The position numbers were made by a program, and so were the translations under genes. From positions 1 through 28,166 of the forward strand of contig JAURHT010000011.1 in the NCBI GenBank assembly GCA_030833145.1: 28,166 bases of DNA. The letters run 5' to 3'. Positions 1 to 7,850 of this stretch are shown in pieces. Under the pieces are notes generated by a model. It was not told the DNA's origin. It saw only the letters and a list, made by a program, of their open reading frames with translations, and made no database searches. The DNA comes from Aquirufa sp. GTDB lineage: Bacteria > Bacteroidota > Bacteroidia > Cytophagales > Spirosomataceae. Positions within the stretch are counted from its first letter, which is position 1, and the number at the start of each line of letters is the position of its first letter.

Positions 1-452
1 CGAAAACGGGAATAGGCTGAGGTCCCAAAACGCTCCGGGATATCCGAACTATTCCATAAAACGAGCATAGGCGCGCGGTATGCCCCTTGTAACGAGAAAG
101 TCTCAAAGTCCCGGTTCTCAGCGTACACGAATTCCGGCATCAGCTGTAGACTCAGTGCCTTGTATTTAACAAAATAACCGGCCGTTAAATAAGTTTGTAG
201 GCCACGTGCGGGGATCATTGCCCCATCATTCCAGCCCATGGGGGCGAAGGTATTCAACGAGGTCAGGACAGAAGCCGGCAGCAAACCTTTTGCAGTCGAA
301 TCAGAAACAGGCCGTATAGTAAACGAATAGGTGGCTCCAGAGATCAATTGCTGATTACGGAGGCGTTCTTCAGAGAAATCTGGCCGGCCCACGGGAATGG
401 TTTGGGCGTAGATTTGTGCTGTCAGAAAGAAAAAAAACATCTTTTTAAGCAT
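1..452 (-). CDS. Wzi-like capsule assembly protein, 3' end outside window (partial)
   Basis: The 150 codons read from an ATG at 452 (alternative ATG at 440) begin with a short basic/hydrophobic signal peptide ending AQIYAQ, then IPVGRPDFSEERLRNQQL. The later stretch FAPMGWNDGAMIPARGLQTY and the segment LSLQLMPEFVYAENRDFE match positions in the two full Wzi-like proteins further right (PYGWNDQAMSISNGYQ and VQFKPEFVHT in the 5504-7072 gene). It is therefore a third member of the same outer-membrane beta-barrel family (Caps_assemb_Wzi), expected to hold or assemble polysaccharide at the cell surface. The reading frame runs off the left edge. It is divergent from the priming transferase at 510, with 57 bp between them. 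Confidence 0.75.
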   Translation of the reverse strand, partial: MLKKMFFFFLTAQIYAQTIPVGRPDFSEERLRNQQLISGATYSFTIRPVSDSTAKGLLPASVLTSLNTFAPMGWNDGAMIPARGLQTYLTAGYFVKYKALSLQLMPEFVYAENRDFETFSLQGAYRAPMLVLWNSSDIPERFGTSAYSRF

Positions 453-485
453 GGACAAATTTAGGGAGGAATGGGCGCAATGTTG

Positions 486-493
486 TAAATTTG
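486..493 (+). promoter_or_regulatory. Putative -7 promoter box TAAATTTG for the priming transferase
   Basis: The octamer TAAATTTG matches the Bacteroidota -7 consensus TAnnTTTG and lies 16 nt before the ATG at 510 in the short divergent intergenic region. No convincing TTTG -33 box is at the usual 19-nt distance, so this is a moderate call. A second TAAATTTG is on the opposite strand (456-463), three nt before the Wzi-like ATG at 452. Confidence 0.4.
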
Positions 494-509
494 GGTCATA
501 AAGATTTCG

Positions 510-1898
510 ATGAACAAAAAGTCCAACCGTTTTGCGCTGATCCGTTACGTGAACGATGCCCTTGTGGTGATCGCGGCATATTCGATTGCGCTTGCTAATC
601 TTGGACACCTAAATCAGTGGAATCCGGCCTTCGCGGGGCTTTCGATTGGGATTTGGTATTTTGTCTCTTCATTTTCCAAATTATACGCGGATCGTCGCTC
701 GAATAAATTTGCCGAGGAGATTATCTTTATTATCTACCACCTGATATTATTTACCATTTTATTGAGTTCCAGCCTCTTCTTTTTGAAGCCGACCGGAGAT
801 TACCATTTTACCTTTTTTGCCTATTTTATCGGCGCGAATTTCCTCTTTGCAGCGATTTCGAAGTATATTTTACGGAAGAATCGCCACGCGGCCTTTTACC
901 AAGGACGCATGAATGACGTCGTACTTTTAGTGGGTGCGACGGCCGCGGCGAAGAATTTCTTTGACACCGTTCAAAAGTATTATTACTACGGATATAAGGT
1001 AGAAGGCCTCATCGATGACGAGATGAATAACATTCCGGGCTGCGAATATTTGGGAAAAATCAGTCAATTGGACCTCATTTTAAAGTCGCGCTATGTGGAC
1101 GAGGTGGTGATTGCCTTGCCTACGGAAGATTATTCGACCATTCAGCGATGTATTAGTATTTGTGATTATTACCGGACCAAAGTCCGTATTTTGCCTGACT
1201 TCAAACAATACGCCACCTCCTCAGTCAGCATTCAGACGATCGGACAAGTGCCTGTGATGAACGTGGGGCGCCTTCCCTTGGATCGCTTAGAGAACCGGAT
1301 TTTGAAACGCATTTTTGATGTGACTTTTTCGGTGGTGTTTTTCCTGACTTTTGGCCTAATTCTATTTCCGCTGATTGCCTTATTGATTAAGTTGACGTCC
1401 AAAGGGCCCGTCATCTTCAAACAAGAGCGCTGGGGCCTGAATAATGAGACCTTAATTTGCTATAAGTTCCGTACGATGATTCAGGAAAGTGAAGATGTGG
1501 ATGAGGACGGGCATTACCAACAAGCGCACAAGGATGACCCGCGGATTACCCGGATAGGGGCCTTTTTGCGGAAGACGAACTTGGATGAGATACCCCAGTT
1601 TTGGAATGTATTGATCGGAAATATGTCGGTGGTGGGACCGCGTCCTCACCCCACTCCGTTGAATATCGAGTCCATGAATACGGTGGATAATTACATGTTA
1701 CGCCACATCGTTTTGCCGGGAATCAGCGGCTGGGCGCAGGTAAATGGGTGTAGAGGGGAAACGCGTACGACGGAAGATATGCAGGAACGCGTGGACTTTG
1801 ATTTGAGTTATATTCACCGCTGGTCGTTTTGGTTAGATTGCCAAATCATCCTCCAGACCGTTATTAACTTCTTTAGAGGCGACCAGAACGCTTACTAA
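510..1898 (+). CDS. Undecaprenyl-phosphate sugar phosphotransferase (WcaJ-type priming enzyme)
   Basis: This 462-residue polytopic membrane enzyme is predicted to start repeat-unit synthesis by moving a sugar-1-phosphate from a nucleotide sugar to undecaprenyl phosphate. Residues 10-125 hold hydrophobic helices, 135-250 a nucleotide-binding-like (CoA-binding-like) domain starting VVLLVGATAAA, and about 263-462 the bacterial sugar transferase domain. In the latter I see KRIFDVTFS (266-274), FKQERWG (303-309), CYKFRTM (317-323), the catalytic-type LDE (358-360), SVVGPRPHP (373-381) and GISGWAQVNG (404-413). The length fits the polyisoprenyl-phosphate hexose-1-phosphate transferase family. The sugar cannot be told from sequence. 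Its 3' end overlaps the convergent WecB-like gene by 26 bp. Confidence 0.93.
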   Translation: MNKKSNRFALIRYVNDALVVIAAYSIALANLGHLNQWNPAFAGLSIGIWYFVSSFSKLYADRRSNKFAEEIIFIIYHLILFTILLSSSLFFLKPTGDYHFTFFAYFIGANFLFAAISKYILRKNRHAAFYQGRMNDVVLLVGATAAAKNFFDTVQKYYYYGYKVEGLIDDEMNNIPGCEYLGKISQLDLILKSRYVDEVVIALPTEDYSTIQRCISICDYYRTKVRILPDFKQYATSSVSIQTIGQVPVMNVGRLPLDRLENRILKRIFDVTFSVVFFLTFGLILFPLIALLIKLTSKGPVIFKQERWGLNNETLICYKFRTMIQESEDVDEDGHYQQAHKDDPRITRIGAFLRKTNLDEIPQFWNVLIGNMSVVGPRPHPTPLNIESMNTVDNYMLRHIVLPGISGWAQVNGCRGETRTTEDMQERVDFDLSYIHRWSFWLDCQIILQTVINFFRGDQNAY

Positions 1899-2640
1899 AA
1901 CGTTGTTTTAGTATCAGCGGAATAAACACCGGCGCCTCCACGAAATAGCGTTTAAACATCCGCTTAGGCTCCTGCAAGAAGCGATAAAACCATTCCAAAC
2001 CATTTTTTTGCATCCAAAGTGGCGCCCGATGAATCATCCCTGCGGCCACCTCGAAGGCCCCGCCTATGCCGATGGCTAGGTGCGTATCTAATTTCGCAAG
2101 ATTTTCCGCGATCCAAATATCCTGCTTAGGAGCTGTTAAACTCACCAACAAAATATCAGGCTTCACCGCGTTAATCGCGCCGATCATTTCCTCGTTTTCT
2201 TCCTTCGAGAACACCGCTCTGAACGGCGGCACAAAGGTTCCCACAATCTTTAACCTAGGATACTTCGCCTCCATCACCGTTTTTAGCGTTTCTGCTACGC
2301 CGGGAGAAGCGCCGAGTAAGAAAATAGAGAAATCGTGTTTTGAGGCAAATGGAAATATCCGCGGCAACACATCCAAGCCCGTAATGCGCTCCTTAATGGG
2401 ATCACCTAAGAATTTCGAGGCCCATTTCACGGGAACGCCGTCGCAAAGAACGTAATTCGCGTGCTTATATATCTCTTGAACGCGCGCTGTCGCGCGCGCC
2501 GCCAATATCGAATTCACCGGCGTGATACACACCTGTGCCTTTTTTCCTTCTTTAATCACCGTCTCCCAATCACTGAACAATTCGTCCATTGTTAGAGATG
2601 ATACCGAGGTGCCTAGAATATCAACCTTGTGGTGTGTCAT
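1873..2640 (-). CDS. WecB/TagA/CpsF family glycosyltransferase (GT26)
   Basis: The 255-residue protein carries the family signature along its length: TPVNSILAARA (40-50), CDGVPVKWA (66-74) with the presumed catalytic aspartate D67, FLLGASPG (107-114), APKQDIW (170-176) and GIGGAFEVAAG (191-201), then WMQKNGLEWFYR and a basic C-terminal segment EPKRMFKRYF, typical of membrane-associated GT26 enzymes. These enzymes add a sugar, such as N-acetylmannosaminuronate or N-acetylmannosamine, to a lipid-linked first sugar, so it probably performs an early step after priming. It is the last gene of the minus-strand group from 7072 and overlaps the polymerase gene by 20 bp. Confidence 0.9.
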   Translation of the reverse strand: MTHHKVDILGTSVSSLTMDELFSDWETVIKEGKKAQVCITPVNSILAARATARVQEIYKHANYVLCDGVPVKWASKFLGDPIKERITGLDVLPRIFPFASKHDFSIFLLGASPGVAETLKTVMEAKYPRLKIVGTFVPPFRAVFSKEENEEMIGAINAVKPDILLVSLTAPKQDIWIAENLAKLDTHLAIGIGGAFEVAAGMIHRAPLWMQKNGLEWFYRFLQEPKRMFKRYFVEAPVFIPLILKQRFSKRSGRL

Positions 2641-3883
2641 AAGATTCAGTTTCCGGAAAGAAATCCCCTAAAAAATACAAGCCCACCCACGTCCAGAAGG
2701 GAAATGCCCCCATAGGTCCCTCTAAAAAGACGTCGAAGCTACCGTTCAGCCAAAACGTGAACAGCACGCAGGAAATCATCAATTGCTGGTCGTTCAATTG
2801 CCTTTTGAACATCGGTTTAAACAGACAAACCAGCCAATAGCACCAAAGCAAGAACAGCGGCCAGCCGAAGCGCGCTAAAATCGTCAAATTGAAATTATGC
2901 GGCGAACGCAAATCCTCCACATCCGTATTAATGTCATCACTTTCCGCTAAACTCATTCCCAATCCTTTCCCCTGCAGCGCATATTCCGGCGTCACACTAT
3001 AATCGATAATATTCGCCCACCAGATCAATCGCCAGACTTTATTTTTGTCCAACGTCGCATCCTTACTCACCCCAAACATCGAACCCACATTCTCCACCAG
3101 CTGTTCCATGCCCACCTTGCGCCCCTGGAAGTTTTCCTTCACCTTAATCGAGGCATACAGGGGCAAAACGATCAACAAAATAATAGGCAAGTAGCGCGCA
3201 TATTGCTTGAATAAATCCCGCATCTCTTGGCGCTTCGTGTAGAACACGAAAAGGCCTAAACTAAGCAAATAAGCTAACATTCCTGACCGAGAATAGGCCG
3301 TAATAATCAACAGATTCAGCAAAATCGCCACCGCTAAAGTCACTTGAAAACGAATGGATCTGTGATTCAGATAGAGCATCAGCACCAAAGAGGAAATCAA
3401 CAAATGCACCCCCATATCGCCGTATTTATACAGAGCAAAGGGCACAGATCCGAAGAGGATGAAGTTTTCGAAGAACTCGGAGAAGTTTTGGAAATAGAAA
3501 TTCAGTAAAGCGAAAAACGGGAACCACGTATAGATCCAGATAATGTATCCCCACATTTCCTTCCGCAAATCCTTAAACAGAAACATGAAGAACGCAAACC
3601 AAGCATATTGAATCACAAAAGAATCACGAATCACGTCAAATAATGCGTAAGAGCGCAAGCCCCAGCCAATGTAGCCTACCGTCACCGCCAGCAAAAAGGC
3701 TAAAATCTTCGTCCGTTTATCCCATCCAAAAGCATAGTCTTTGCGCGTTAGAAACAACACAATAAATCCCCCTGCCCACAAAGCCTCCGCCAAAAAACTA
3801 TACGCAATCCCCTTATTAAAGAACACATACAGTGCCATAACGAAGAAATACGCCTGTAAATAGAGCTTTTTAACGACGTCCAT
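2621..3883 (-). CDS. O-antigen ligase/polymerase (Wzy/WaaL-like)
   Basis: About ten hydrophobic helices fill this 420-residue protein. The large periplasmic loop contains GKGLGMSLAESDD and then SPHNFNLTILARFGWPL, the His-Asn motif typical of O-antigen ligase/Wzy_C proteins, preceded by AYSRSGMLAYLLSLGLFVFY. It likely joins lipid-linked repeat units in the periplasm (Wzy) or ligates glycan to a carrier; sequence alone does not separate these. An in-frame ATG at 3967 exists, but it would add a hydrophilic Arg-rich leader lying entirely inside the upstream gene. I prefer the ATG at 3883 (MDVVKKLYLQAYFF), which overlaps the upstream stop by 14 bp. Confidence 0.87.
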   Translation of the reverse strand: MDVVKKLYLQAYFFVMALYVFFNKGIAYSFLAEALWAGGFIVLFLTRKDYAFGWDKRTKILAFLLAVTVGYIGWGLRSYALFDVIRDSFVIQYAWFAFFMFLFKDLRKEMWGYIIWIYTWFPFFALLNFYFQNFSEFFENFILFGSVPFALYKYGDMGVHLLISSLVLMLYLNHRSIRFQVTLAVAILLNLLIITAYSRSGMLAYLLSLGLFVFYTKRQEMRDLFKQYARYLPIILLIVLPLYASIKVKENFQGRKVGMEQLVENVGSMFGVSKDATLDKNKVWRLIWWANIIDYSVTPEYALQGKGLGMSLAESDDINTDVEDLRSPHNFNLTILARFGWPLFLLWCYWLVCLFKPMFKRQLNDQQLMISCVLFTFWLNGSFDVFLEGPMGAFPFWTWVGLYFLGDFFPETESYDTPQG

Positions 3884-5510
3884 TGATTTCGTATTTAAGC
3901 GAAACCTGCCACTGCTGGTTCGTGTAATCTGACTTCGTCGACGAATCTGACCAATCCGCTTTACCATCCTCGATGCGCACCCACATGTAATTGTTTACGG
4001 AAGTATACAGATAAGAAGCTCCTAAAAGCAAATTCTTGGTGAGACCGATTTGTGTTTCCACGCCAGTCAGCAAATTAACCCAATAGCGGTTTTCATAACC
4101 ACTTCCATAGTATTGGTACACATAGAAATCGTTGTTTTTCGCCACACGTTCCGCGTGCACACGAATCAAACTTCGGCCTCGGTGAAAGCTCAAATGAATC
4201 GTTTGGCTATTCGAACCCGGCCCGATGGACGCACCCAGCAATTTCGCGTTTTGGGTATAACCCTGGCGCACCTGCGTGCTCGTGTACCAGCTATTGCGTA
4301 GCGGTTCTCCCCCTGGCTGGGTATTGTCGATCACTAAACCCGGATCCATCAACTGCAATTGCGTAAACTCGATACCTAGCTGTAAGTAGGATTTCTTCTT
4401 TTTGCCCAAAGGAAATAACTTCCGTCCCCCTAGCACAAAACCCGTCTTCGTAGAATCCCCGAAAAAACTCGCCGGCCCCACCACCTTATCAGGCTGACCT
4501 AGTTCCGCATAGAATTCTGCGTGATCTTTTGGCAAAGCAAAACGCATTAAGAATGCACCCAACTGCATTTTGGGATTTTCAATGAACGGTTTACCCGGTT
4601 GCGGACCCTCATTCGTGAAGTAATTTTGCTGCGCAAAAGAATACCCCAGGTAGAAATTAGGCACCCACTTCGGCTGCCAATTCACAATAATGGCCTTCAG
4701 CATGCGAACCGAATTGTTCTTGTTTTCAATACCTCCCGCCCAAATCGGCCTGAAGTTCTTGTCCTCAGGTGAAAGAAAAGGCGAATTCTCTAACATCCCT
4801 ATTAAGCCTTTCCCCTCAAAAGTTCCGATGGGGGTGATTACCGGCTTTCTGTTTTGGACGAAATAATGTAAAAAGCCCGACGCCTCATTTGTCAGCACTA
4901 AACTATTTCTGAAGCCCGGCCCCCACCAATTATTCTCCGTAGAAACTCCCGTGGCTACATTCCCCACTTTGAAAGCAATGCGCGATTGGCCCGGGAAGAA
5001 ATATTTCAATGGCTCCGTTCCAAACCGACTATAGGCATCGATGTTATTATTGATGATAAAGAACACACGTGTCCAATAGTTCCCGTCCTGCGGACTTCCG
5101 GCAAAAGGAACGGTGGGCGAATTTTCCGCCAATACCCATTCAGGCTGTAAGTTTACATCCAGAAATTTCCACGTAAAATGGACTCCCAGACTCCAGCGAC
5201 GCTGAAAACCAACGGACGGATACATCGTCCCTTGGTTAAAGCCGAAGGGCATTTTGCTGTTATTTTGAAGCGTGTGACGCAAGGTTATTCCTTCCAAATT
5301 AAATTTATCAGATGGCGCGTATGCGTTCATTTCTTGCCATGCAGAAGTTGAGCGAATCATAAAGGACTGATTCTCATACTTAGCTGAATCCTTGCCATTC
5401 AACAATTGAGCGTTGCGCTGCAGATCCTGCAAGCTAATATCATCCAGTAAAGTCGTCTGAGCGAAGACCGAGCAAGAGAGCAATAAGAGGCCTAGAACGT
5501 ACTTTACCAT
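3870..5510 (-). CDS. Wzi-like capsule assembly outer-membrane protein
   Basis: This 546-residue protein begins with a clear signal peptide (MVKYVLGLLLLSCSVFA). The body is rich in alternating aromatic beta-strands and contains NNWWGPGFRNSLVLTNEASG followed by a GFLHYF...PIGTFEG block that is closely matched in the neighbouring gene at 5504, and it ends in strand-like sequence WQVSLKYEIN. These features fit the Caps_assemb_Wzi outer-membrane beta-barrel family, which in E. coli helps anchor capsule at the surface. Its ATG overlaps the stop codon of the upstream paralogue by 7 bp (ATGGTAA), so the two are probably translationally coupled. Confidence 0.85.
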   Translation of the reverse strand: MVKYVLGLLLLSCSVFAQTTLLDDISLQDLQRNAQLLNGKDSAKYENQSFMIRSTSAWQEMNAYAPSDKFNLEGITLRHTLQNNSKMPFGFNQGTMYPSVGFQRRWSLGVHFTWKFLDVNLQPEWVLAENSPTVPFAGSPQDGNYWTRVFFIINNNIDAYSRFGTEPLKYFFPGQSRIAFKVGNVATGVSTENNWWGPGFRNSLVLTNEASGFLHYFVQNRKPVITPIGTFEGKGLIGMLENSPFLSPEDKNFRPIWAGGIENKNNSVRMLKAIIVNWQPKWVPNFYLGYSFAQQNYFTNEGPQPGKPFIENPKMQLGAFLMRFALPKDHAEFYAELGQPDKVVGPASFFGDSTKTGFVLGGRKLFPLGKKKKSYLQLGIEFTQLQLMDPGLVIDNTQPGGEPLRNSWYTSTQVRQGYTQNAKLLGASIGPGSNSQTIHLSFHRGRSLIRVHAERVAKNNDFYVYQYYGSGYENRYWVNLLTGVETQIGLTKNLLLGASYLYTSVNNYMWVRIEDGKADWSDSSTKSDYTNQQWQVSLKYEINGRR

Positions 5511-7072
5511 AAGAAAATCGTATTAATGAAGGCATAGACATTCGATTTCGAATGATCCTTTTCCCATAAATAATTCGTCGAATTCACCCATTTTACATCC
5601 GCTGTAAATAAAAGCTTTTTGTAGCGATATCCGCCTTGTAAGCCATAGGCATAATCATCCCATTTCGTATTTCGAGTGGCGACTGCATTGCCTCCCGTAA
5701 CAGTTGTAGGTCGATTCGCCACATGTTGAAAGGTGAATCCCAGCTTCGTCCAGCCTTGGTTCCAGCTGACCGCGAAAGATTGTGCATCATTTCCATGCCC
5801 CACCCCATTGGCGATAATTTGATTATTATTCGTAAAACCCTCGTAAACTTGTCCATGCTCGTACCAGTTTCCTGCCCCCCTCATTAAATAAGATGGAGTT
5901 TCTGACATCTTAGTCGCCTCCGCTTGCAAGGAAATAAAAGTTCGCGCATTTAGCGGATGTAATTTCTTAAATCCGACTACCCAAGCAGCAGAATGAGACA
6001 TATCCAGCCACAAATCGCGCAGGTTTTGTTTCGCATCATTGTAACCAAATTCCGCATAGACCTCTGCGTGATTCTTTGGCATTAACCAGCGGGTGGAAAT
6101 ACTCAAAATTTGGTCTTTACTTAACGTATCATCGTTATAATCGCTCTTAAATAAATTGTTCAAGACCGGCAAATAGGTATTCATGAACTTCGCATTAGGC
6201 AGGGGCACCTCGTAATTTTGAAAAGCACGAGAGACCGAGAAAAAGACGTTTTTCATGAATCGCGGCTGGTAGGTCAGGATGATCCCGTTGTATTGGCGAT
6301 TCTTCGGATTAAAGGATAAATCCCGTCTTTTCAAGCCATTATTCTCAAAGCCTTGCAGAGAATCCCGCGTCATCCGGCCTAAAATCAATTGAAATTCGAA
6401 CGAACCGATGGGTGTTTTCAAGGGACGGGTAGTATTCAAACTATAGTGTAGAAAGCCCGCTGCATTATTCGTCATTAAAAGCGATGAATAATGACCTGGG
6501 CCCCACCAAAGATTCTGGTTCGACACCCCTAGCGATATTCCACCCGCCTCTAAACGAGCCGAAGATTGTCCTAAACTTACCCGATCTAACGATGGATTTA
6601 CCTGTCCCCAGGCATCGCTGGTTTCATAATCTGCTGAACCAGTGTGTACAAATTCGGGTTTAAACTGCACATGTAAAATGCTAAAACGCGCATAAATACC
6701 AGCGCTAGCCTGCATTTGATAGCCATTGGAGATGGACATTGCCTGATCGTTCCAACCGTAAGGACGGGACGTATTCAGCTTTTGGGAAAGAGATGCCGGT
6801 AATAAAATGGCTTGAAACAGCCCTTTTTTATAGCTCTTAATGGAGTCGTTTGCCGCGGGATCGATCAATCGGTACAAATCTTGCATGCTCTGCTTTCCCG
6901 TAGAATAAAAGGGCCTGGCCAGCATAGATTGATTAGCGTCTACTTTACCTAATAATTGGAGGTTGCGAACTTGTTCATCGATGTCGGAGAATCCGACAGG
7001 GATGGCGTTTTGGGCCCACATTGGAGTCAAAAACAAACACAAAACGAAACAAAGCGACAGCAAAAACTTCAT
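5504..7072 (-). CDS. Wzi-like capsule assembly outer-membrane protein, first gene of operon
   Basis: Reading from the ATG at 7072 gives 522 residues starting MKFLLSLCFVLCLFLTPMWAQ, a good signal peptide. A longer frame from 7105 would put a second hydrophobic stretch in front and would start upstream of the best promoter, so I reject it. The motif QNLWWGPGHYSSLLMTNNAA and the following GFLHYS...PIGSFEFQ block match the downstream paralogue, and PVGFSDIDEQVRNLQLLG matches the N-terminus of the partial copy at 1-452. It is a likely outer-membrane beta-barrel acting late in capsule assembly. It heads the minus-strand group that continues to 1873. Confidence 0.85.
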   Translation of the reverse strand: MKFLLSLCFVLCLFLTPMWAQNAIPVGFSDIDEQVRNLQLLGKVDANQSMLARPFYSTGKQSMQDLYRLIDPAANDSIKSYKKGLFQAILLPASLSQKLNTSRPYGWNDQAMSISNGYQMQASAGIYARFSILHVQFKPEFVHTGSADYETSDAWGQVNPSLDRVSLGQSSARLEAGGISLGVSNQNLWWGPGHYSSLLMTNNAAGFLHYSLNTTRPLKTPIGSFEFQLILGRMTRDSLQGFENNGLKRRDLSFNPKNRQYNGIILTYQPRFMKNVFFSVSRAFQNYEVPLPNAKFMNTYLPVLNNLFKSDYNDDTLSKDQILSISTRWLMPKNHAEVYAEFGYNDAKQNLRDLWLDMSHSAAWVVGFKKLHPLNARTFISLQAEATKMSETPSYLMRGAGNWYEHGQVYEGFTNNNQIIANGVGHGNDAQSFAVSWNQGWTKLGFTFQHVANRPTTVTGGNAVATRNTKWDDYAYGLQGGYRYKKLLFTADVKWVNSTNYLWEKDHSKSNVYAFINTIFLW

Positions 7073-7075
7073 AAA

Positions 7076-7106
7076 CAAAGTTAGGAATAATCCGGTGCTG
7101 AACAAA
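7076..7106 (-). promoter_or_regulatory. Bacteroidota-type promoter TTTG-N19-TAACTTTG for the wzi operon
   Basis: On the minus strand TTTG (7106-7103) is followed by exactly 19 nt and TAACTTTG (7083-7076), an excellent fit to the Bacteroidota -33/-7 consensus. The -7 box ends only three nt before the ATG at 7072, so the expected start of transcription falls at or near the start codon, implying a leaderless or almost leaderless message if this promoter is used. Confidence 0.5.
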
Positions 7107-7134
7107 AGAGGGGAAAATGCTAAAAAACAAAGTA

Positions 7135-7172
7135 TGCATTAGTAATATAAACTCTTGTATATTACTAATGCA
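7135..7172. promoter_or_regulatory. 15-bp perfect inverted repeat, probable AbiEi operator
   Basis: TGCATTAGTAATATA (7135-7149) and its exact reverse complement (7158-7172) are separated by 8 nt. The element sits just upstream of the -7 box of the AbiE pair and between it and the divergent wzi promoter. AbiEi antitoxins are known to repress their own operon by binding inverted repeats, so this is the natural operator candidate. Confidence 0.65.
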
Positions 7173-7194
7173 CACCTTTCGTAATATTATTTCT

Positions 7195-7202
7195 TATATT
7201 TG
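7195..7202 (+). promoter_or_regulatory. Putative -7 promoter box TATATTTG for the abiE operon
   Basis: TATATTTG fits TAnnTTTG and lies 15 nt before the ATG at 7218. The expected -33 position touches the right edge of the inverted repeat at 7135-7172, so a bound repressor could block this promoter. No good TTTG is visible at the -33 position. Confidence 0.4.
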
Positions 7203-7217
7203 TTAATTATAACAATT

Positions 7218-7850
7218 ATGAGAAACAGAATAAGCTTTCTGGCCTTCTTGGAACAAATGGAAGTCTTCGGTGTTTTCAGCACGCAAGACATCTATAAAGC
7301 ATTTCCACACTTCGACTCTAGGCGTCTAGTGGAGTGGCAAGCGAAAAATTACTTGCAAAAATTATCAAATAAGTGGTATTGTTTCACCAAAATGGAGCAT
7401 TCGGAATTCTCCCAATTTAGGGTAGCGAATTTGCTGTGCAAACCTTCTTACATCTCATTAGAGTCTGCTTTTGACTACTTTGGGCTGATTCCAGAGAGTA
7501 CTTTTAGTATCACATCAGTCACCACTAAAAAAACATCCCATTTTGAGAATGATCGAGGTAATTTCACCTATCGATCCATCAAGAATAGTGTCTTTTTTGG
7601 CTACAAAACAATCTATTCAAGCTCTCAGCCCATATTAATGGCAGAATTAGAAAAAGCTATTTTAGATTACCTGTATCTACATCCTGAAATCCAAACAGTG
7701 GCAGATATAGAAGCCCTTCGATTTAATGCCGATGTTTTAGGGGGAATCGATTGGCAAAACTTTGCGATATATTTGAGCCTATTTAAATCCCGTGCTTTGG
7801 AAAAAAGAGTAAAGGTATTTAAGCAAACCTACCACTATGCTCAGCTATAA
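7218..7850 (+). CDS. AbiEi-like antitoxin and autorepressor (type IV toxin-antitoxin)
   Basis: From the ATG at 7218 the protein is 210 residues; an upstream TTG at 7200 is in frame but overlaps the -7 box. The N-terminal ~60 residues look like a winged helix (FSTQDIYKAFP, RRLVEWQAKNYLQKLSNKWY). The remainder has the AbiEi-type pattern PSYISLESAFDYFGLIPE, a TSVTTKK strand and AELEKAILDYLYL. It precedes and overlaps by 14 bp a gene with clear AbiEii motifs, the normal antitoxin-toxin order. The expected roles are to neutralise the nucleotidyltransferase toxin and repress the operon through the inverted repeat at 7135-7172. Confidence 0.82.
   Translation: MRNRISFLAFLEQMEVFGVFSTQDIYKAFPHFDSRRLVEWQAKNYLQKLSNKWYCFTKMEHSEFSQFRVANLLCKPSYISLESAFDYFGLIPESTFSITSVTTKKTSHFENDRGNFTYRSIKNSVFFGYKTIYSSSQPILMAELEKAILDYLYLHPEIQTVADIEALRFNADVLGGIDWQNFAIYLSLFKSRALEKRVKVFKQTYHYAQL

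Noticed and set aside
3884..3967. Upstream start for the O-antigen ligase/polymerase
   Set aside because: It would add 28 hydrophilic, Arg-rich residues encoded entirely inside the preceding gene; the ATG at 3883 gives a normal membrane-protein N-terminus.
5593..5856. 87-codon minus-strand frame inside the first Wzi-like gene
   Set aside because: It is in another frame of a clear beta-barrel gene and shows no protein-like pattern.
7073..7105. Upstream start for the first Wzi-like protein
   Set aside because: It adds a second hydrophobic stretch before a good signal peptide and lies upstream of the best promoter.
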